A stretch of DNA of 64,000 nt, from the NCBI RefSeq assembly GCF_004138285.1, contig NZ_SCFN01000004.1, positions 1 to 64,000 on the forward strand. The letters run 5' to 3'. The notes under the pieces are model-generated. The model did not search any database, was not told the DNA's origin, and worked only from the letters and a program-made list of their open reading frames with translations. The position numbers and the translations under genes were made by a program. Below are positions 60,379 to 64,000 of the stretch, piece after piece; position 1 is the stretch's first letter, and each line of letters starts with the position of its first letter. The stretch is from Gottfriedia acidiceleris (lineage in GTDB: Bacteria; Bacillota; Bacilli; Bacillales; Bacillaceae_G).

Positions 60379-60945
60379 CTATTCTTCAATACTTCGGTGG
60401 TACATTTCGAACAAGCCATGGAATACATGTTCTTTTTCAACATAGCCATTGATATCAACTGTAGTACGCCTCGGATCTCCTTTTTGCGGTAAAACCTTTG
60501 CCTTCGCAATTACTCGATCATTCGTTCTTACTGGTTTAATAAAAACAAAATTGGATTTAGCTGTAAGAGCTAAATCATCATGAATAACTGCAACTGCTAA
60601 AGAATTAGCCTGGGCAAATAAGTGATGACCTCGGGCAATTCCATTTCTACTAAAAGTATGCTCTTCCTTAACGTCAAATATAGAAATGGCACTTTCGTTT
60701 AAATGAATATCAATAACTTCACCGATTATTTCATCTACTGGTAGTGATTTTACATCTTCTAATTGCTGAGTGGCAACATTTTTGATGCGCTCCCTTAACT
60801 CAGGAATTGATAATTCAAGACGATCAAGACGAATAGTTTGTATGCTTACAGATAATTGATTAGCTAAATCTTCATCTGTAATAAACGGATTTTCTTTTAT
60901 AATTTTTTTTAACAATTCATGACGATCTTTTTTATTTCTTCTCAT
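60379..60945 (-). CDS. fapR: Malonyl-CoA-responsive lipid regulator FapR
   Basis: FapR represses fatty-acid and phospholipid genes until malonyl-CoA binds. The 188-residue protein has an N-terminal DeoR-like helix-turn-helix ([22 protein letters not shown] in part, about 20-42) and a C-terminal hotdog thioesterase-like effector domain with [25 protein letters not shown] precedes the ATG. Its own operators lie just upstream, and it leads plsX-fabD-fabG. Confidence 0.97.
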   Translation of the reverse strand: MRRNKKDRHELLKKIIKENPFITDEDLANQLSVSIQTIRLDRLELSIPELRERIKNVATQQLEDVKSLPVDEIIGEVIDIHLNESAISIFDVKEEHTFSRNGIARGHHLFAQANSLAVAVIHDDLALTAKSNFVFIKPVRTNDRVIAKAKVLPQKGDPRRTTVDINGYVEKEHVFHGLFEMYHRSIEE

Positions 60946-60966
60946 ATTACATACCTCAACTACTAA

Positions 60967-60985
60967 TTTGTGACCAGGTATTAAA
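60967..60985. promoter_or_regulatory. Second, degenerate FapR-like site
   Basis: The half GGTATTAAA pairs with TTTGTGACC at six of nine positions around A60976. It lies within the fapR leader, where a repressor site would act at or just after the transcription start. Confidence 0.4.
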
Positions 60986-61035
60986 TACAGTTTATATTAA
61001 AAATCCACGTATTACAATAGTTTTTTGACAAACTT

Positions 61036-61052
61036 TTAATACCTAGTACTAA
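61036..61052. promoter_or_regulatory. FapR operator upstream of fapR
   Basis: TTAATACCTAGTACTAA is a 17-bp dyad close to the FapR box pattern (TTAGTACC ... GTACTAA). It overlaps the recG stop codon, so fapR control is separate from recG. Autoregulation is the known FapR circuit. Confidence 0.75.
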
Positions 61053-63097
61053 TCTAATTTTTCTGAATTAAATATTCCCGTTCTGTCTAAGTACATTCTT
61101 AATCCTTGATAATCATTAGCTTTCCAAAATACATCTGAATTAACTAATAATGTTGCATCATTTCGCGCAACTTCTAATGCACGATAGTCATGTACCATAT
61201 CAGCCATTTTAAATTCGGGTACACCACTTTGTTGTTTTCCAAAGAAATCTCCTGGTCCTCTAAGTTCTAAATCCTTTTCACTTAACTCAAAACCATCGTT
61301 TGTTTCTGTCATGATTGTTAGTCTTTCTTTTCCTACTTCACTTTTTGGATCACCAACTAAAATACAATACGATTGTTCTGAACCTCGTCCAACTCGTCCT
61401 CTTAGCTGATGTAATTGTGAAAGTCCAAAGCGATCTGCATCATAAATAACCATCACAGTTGCATTCGGTACATTTACACCTACTTCCACAACTGTCGTTG
61501 AAACTAATATTTGAACATCATTAGCTGCAAAAGCCTTCATCACGTCATCTTTCTCTGTTGATGATAGCTTTCCATGCATCAATCCAACCTTCGCTAAATT
61601 TTGATAATGAAACGATAGAACACTATGTAAATCTAATGCATTCTGAAGGTCTAATTTCTCTGACTCCTCGATAAGTGGACAGATTAGATATGCTTGTCGT
61701 CCATTTTTAATTTCTTTACCGATAAAATCTAAAACGCGATCAAACATTTCTTGTTTGACCCAATACGTTTCTATTTTTTTACGACCAGCTGGATATTCAT
61801 CTATAATCGATACATCCATTTCACCAAAAGCTGTTATTGCCAAAGTTCTTGGGATTGGAGTTGCTGTCATAAATAATACATCAGGGAAATAACCTTTTTC
61901 TCTTAAAACTCTTCGTTGCCCAACACCAAATCGATGTTGTTCATCTGTTATTACAATGCCTAATTTATTAAATTGAACCTCATCTTGAATTAAAGCATGA
62001 GTACCGACTAAAATATGTACCTCACCGTTTTTTAAACGTTCCAGGATTTCACGACGCTTTTTACCTTTTACAGAACTTGTAAGAAGTTCAACATTTACTT
62101 CTGTATGTTGTAGCATTTTTGCTAAAGATTCAAAATGTTGCTCAGCTAAAATTTCTGTAGGCACCATTAATGCCCCTTGATAACCATTAAGTGTACATGC
62201 ATACAATGCTATTGTTGCGACAACGGTTTTCCCCGACCCAACATCACCTTGTAATAAGCGATTCATTCGATAAGGACTTTCTAAATCTGTGAATATTTCT
62301 TGTACAACTCGATTTTGAGCTGATGTCAGAGGAAATGGTAAGGATTGGATTAGTTGTTGAATTTTTTCAATGTTTAATGTTTTTGGGATACCTTTTGATT
62401 GATTACGCTGAATTTTTCGAAGTGCTTGCATTTTTAGTTGAAAAAGAAAAAACTCTTCATAAACAAAGCTTCTTCTAGCTTGTTTTAAACTATTCGCATC
62501 AATTGGGTGGTGAAGTAATCTCATTGTTTCTGAACGATTTAAAAGTTTATATTTTTGAATTAGTTCATTTGGCACTAAATCATTTATTAAATGTCCAAAT
62601 TTTTTAAAAGACTGCTCAACAAATTTACGCATTGTTTTTACAGACATTTTACCCTTAATTGAATAGACAGGCTCAATTTCATGACTATTCGTACGTGAAC
62701 CAAATACAAGGTCTGATAATGAAATGGTTTGTTTATGTTGGTCCCACTTACCAGAAACAGTTACATGCTCATTTAAGTTTAACTTTGTTTTAAAATATGG
62801 TCGATTAAAACAAATAACAGTAATTAAGTATCGATCAACTAAAAGTCGAAATGTTAGTCGTGATTTATTTTTGCCAAAATATTGAAGAAGAGGAGCGCTA
62901 TGAACAATCCCCTCGACAGTCACGCGCTCTTCATGCTTCACTTCTGATAAATCCTTATTTCGAAAATCCTCATATCGATACGGTAAATATTCGATTAAGT
63001 CATTTATAGTAAAAATACCCATATCATTTAATTGTGTTTCAGTTTCTTCGCCAACACCACTTAATACAGATATTTTTTGTTCAAGTTCATTACTCAC
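61049..63097 (-). CDS. recG: ATP-dependent DNA helicase RecG
   Basis: RecG remodels stalled forks and Holliday junctions. The 682-residue protein has an N-terminal wedge/OB domain (about 1-230), Walker A LLQGDVGSGKTVVA (about 278-291), the DEQH box (ITDEQHRFGVGQR), MTATPIPRT, and helicase motifs V-VI ending in QLRGRVGRG. The GTG start at 63097 shares one base with the sdaAA stop and has no strong site, so translation is probably coupled. Confidence 0.97.
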   Translation of the reverse strand: MSNELEQKISVLSGVGEETETQLNDMGIFTINDLIEYLPYRYEDFRNKDLSEVKHEERVTVEGIVHSAPLLQYFGKNKSRLTFRLLVDRYLITVICFNRPYFKTKLNLNEHVTVSGKWDQHKQTISLSDLVFGSRTNSHEIEPVYSIKGKMSVKTMRKFVEQSFKKFGHLINDLVPNELIQKYKLLNRSETMRLLHHPIDANSLKQARRSFVYEEFFLFQLKMQALRKIQRNQSKGIPKTLNIEKIQQLIQSLPFPLTSAQNRVVQEIFTDLESPYRMNRLLQGDVGSGKTVVATIALYACTLNGYQGALMVPTEILAEQHFESLAKMLQHTEVNVELLTSSVKGKKRREILERLKNGEVHILVGTHALIQDEVQFNKLGIVITDEQHRFGVGQRRVLREKGYFPDVLFMTATPIPRTLAITAFGEMDVSIIDEYPAGRKKIETYWVKQEMFDRVLDFIGKEIKNGRQAYLICPLIEESEKLDLQNALDLHSVLSFHYQNLAKVGLMHGKLSSTEKDDVMKAFAANDVQILVSTTVVEVGVNVPNATVMVIYDADRFGLSQLHQLRGRVGRGSEQSYCILVGDPKSEVGKERLTIMTETNDGFELSEKDLELRGPGDFFGKQQSGVPEFKMADMVHDYRALEVARNDATLLVNSDVFWKANDYQGLRMYLDRTGIFNSEKLD

Positions 63098-63978
63098 TAT
63101 TTTTTTAGCGAAACACCAAATATTTTAGCTTCCAATTCACGTCCTGTTGGCGTTGCCGCTAGTCCTCCTTCTGCAGTTTCTCTTAACGCAGATGGCATTG
63201 TTTGTCCAATTCGATACATAGCATCAATTACTTCGTCACATGGGATTCGACTTGTAATACCTGCTAATGCCATATCTGCTGCTACCATAGCGTTAGCAGC
63301 ACCCATTGCATTTCGCTTAACACATGGTACTTCTACTAAACCTGCAACCGGGTCACATACTAAACCAAGCATATTTTTTAATGTAATGGCAAATGCTTCA
63401 GCACTTTGACTTGGAGTACCGCCAGCCATTTCAACGATCGCTGCTGCTGCCATACCACTTGCAGAGCCTACTTCCGCTTGACAGCCACCTGCAGCACCTG
63501 AAATTGACGCATTATTGGCTACAACAAAACCGAAAGCACCTGATGCAAATAAGAATTCAATCATTTGCATTCGAGTAGGATTTAATTTCTCTTTTACAGC
63601 AAAAAGAGTTCCAGGAACTACACCAGCAGAACCTGCTGTAGGAGTTGCACAAATCGTACCCATTGCAGCATTTACTTCATTTGTCGCAACCGCTTTACTA
63701 ACAGCATCTAAAAGTAAATGACCTGAAAGCGAATTACCTTTTGCAATGTAATTTTGAAGTAATACAGCGTCTCCTCCTGTTAAACCTGTTGGCGAGTGAA
63801 CACCTGCAAGTCCTCTTTCAACTGCCTTTTCCATAACAACAAGATTTTGCTCCATTTTACCGATAATCTCTTCACGGCTTCTTCCTGTAAAAGACATCTC
63901 TTGTTGGATCATTATTTCTGAAATTTTAACATTTTTTGACTCAGCTAATTCAACTAATTCAGCAACATTTTTAAACAT
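63097..63978 (-). CDS. sdaAA: L-serine dehydratase, iron-sulfur type, alpha subunit
   Basis: The alpha subunit, with SdaAB, deaminates serine to pyruvate using a 4Fe-4S cluster. The 293-residue protein has the cluster-binding cysteines in MGTICATPTAGSAGVVPG (about 105-122), AAGGCQAEVGSASGMAAA (about 160-177) and VCDPVAGLVEVPCVKRN (about 210-226). GGGGGAAC precedes the ATG, so the gene is complete. SdaAB would lie just outside the window. Confidence 0.96.
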   Translation of the reverse strand: MFKNVAELVELAESKNVKISEIMIQQEMSFTGRSREEIIGKMEQNLVVMEKAVERGLAGVHSPTGLTGGDAVLLQNYIAKGNSLSGHLLLDAVSKAVATNEVNAAMGTICATPTAGSAGVVPGTLFAVKEKLNPTRMQMIEFLFASGAFGFVVANNASISGAAGGCQAEVGSASGMAAAAIVEMAGGTPSQSAEAFAITLKNMLGLVCDPVAGLVEVPCVKRNAMGAANAMVAADMALAGITSRIPCDEVIDAMYRIGQTMPSALRETAEGGLAATPTGRELEAKIFGVSLKK

Positions 63979-64000
63979 TTAAGTTCCCCCTCTCCTTAAT

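Overview
The window comes from a low-GC, endospore-forming Bacillaceae chromosome. Gene content and order follow the conserved Bacillus subtilis block sdaA-recG-fapR ... codY ... rpsB-tsf ... polC-nusA-infB ... pnp ... spoVFA/spoVFB almost throughout, nearly all on the minus strand. The AT-rich composition and the reduced versions of several conserved intervals suggest a genus outside B. subtilis and B. cereus sensu stricto (Gottfriedia-like is a guess). No rRNA, tRNA, CRISPR array, prophage or transposase gene was seen.

Layout from right to left, the direction of transcription. 63.98-57.3 kb: serine dehydratase alpha subunit, RecG and the FapR-controlled fatty-acid genes (fapR-plsX-fabD-fabG-acpP). 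57.3-49.1 kb: rnc, smc, ftsY, ylxM-ffh, rpsP-khpA. 48.9-44.6 kb: rimM-trmD, rplS with its L19 leader, signal peptidase, rbgA, rnhB. 44.3-33.5 kb: sucCD, dprA, topA, trmFO, xerC-hslV-hslU-codY. 33.5-30.1 kb: a 1.3-kb gene-poor stretch, an isolated sigD, then rpsB. The large flagellar/chemotaxis operon that lies between codY and rpsB in B. subtilis is absent here. 30-21.5 kb: tsf, pyrH, frr, uppS, cdsA, dxr, rseP, proS. 21.4-9.4 kb: polC, rimP-nusA-rnpM-rplGA-infB, rbfA-truB-ribF, rpsO. 9.2-2.8 kb: pnp, ylxY, mlpA and the dipicolinate synthase genes dpaA-dpaB.

The most notable feature is at the left end. dpaB (spoVFB), needed in the sporulating mother cell to make dipicolinic acid, breaks off after 142 codons at a highly conserved position. 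The break abuts a compact 2.8-kb element (1-2838) that carries a large serine recombinase and two small unknown genes and has no phage structural genes. Its two ends carry the same 12-bp core in direct orientation. Just inside the cores are 19-bp arms that match 17/19 in inverted orientation; joining the ends gives a 48-bp dyad typical of a serine-integrase attP. The simplest reading is a skin-like developmental intervening element that the recombinase excises in the mother cell to rebuild dpaB. The 3' part of dpaB must lie just beyond the left edge of the window.

Secondary items are a dispersed 123-126-bp structured repeat present twice (38764-38889 and 56351-56473), a 115-bp element with 14-bp inverted ends upstream of sucC, several long intergenic dyads, a perfect palindrome over the topA promoter, a close sigma-K promoter match before dpaA, and FapR operators before fapR.
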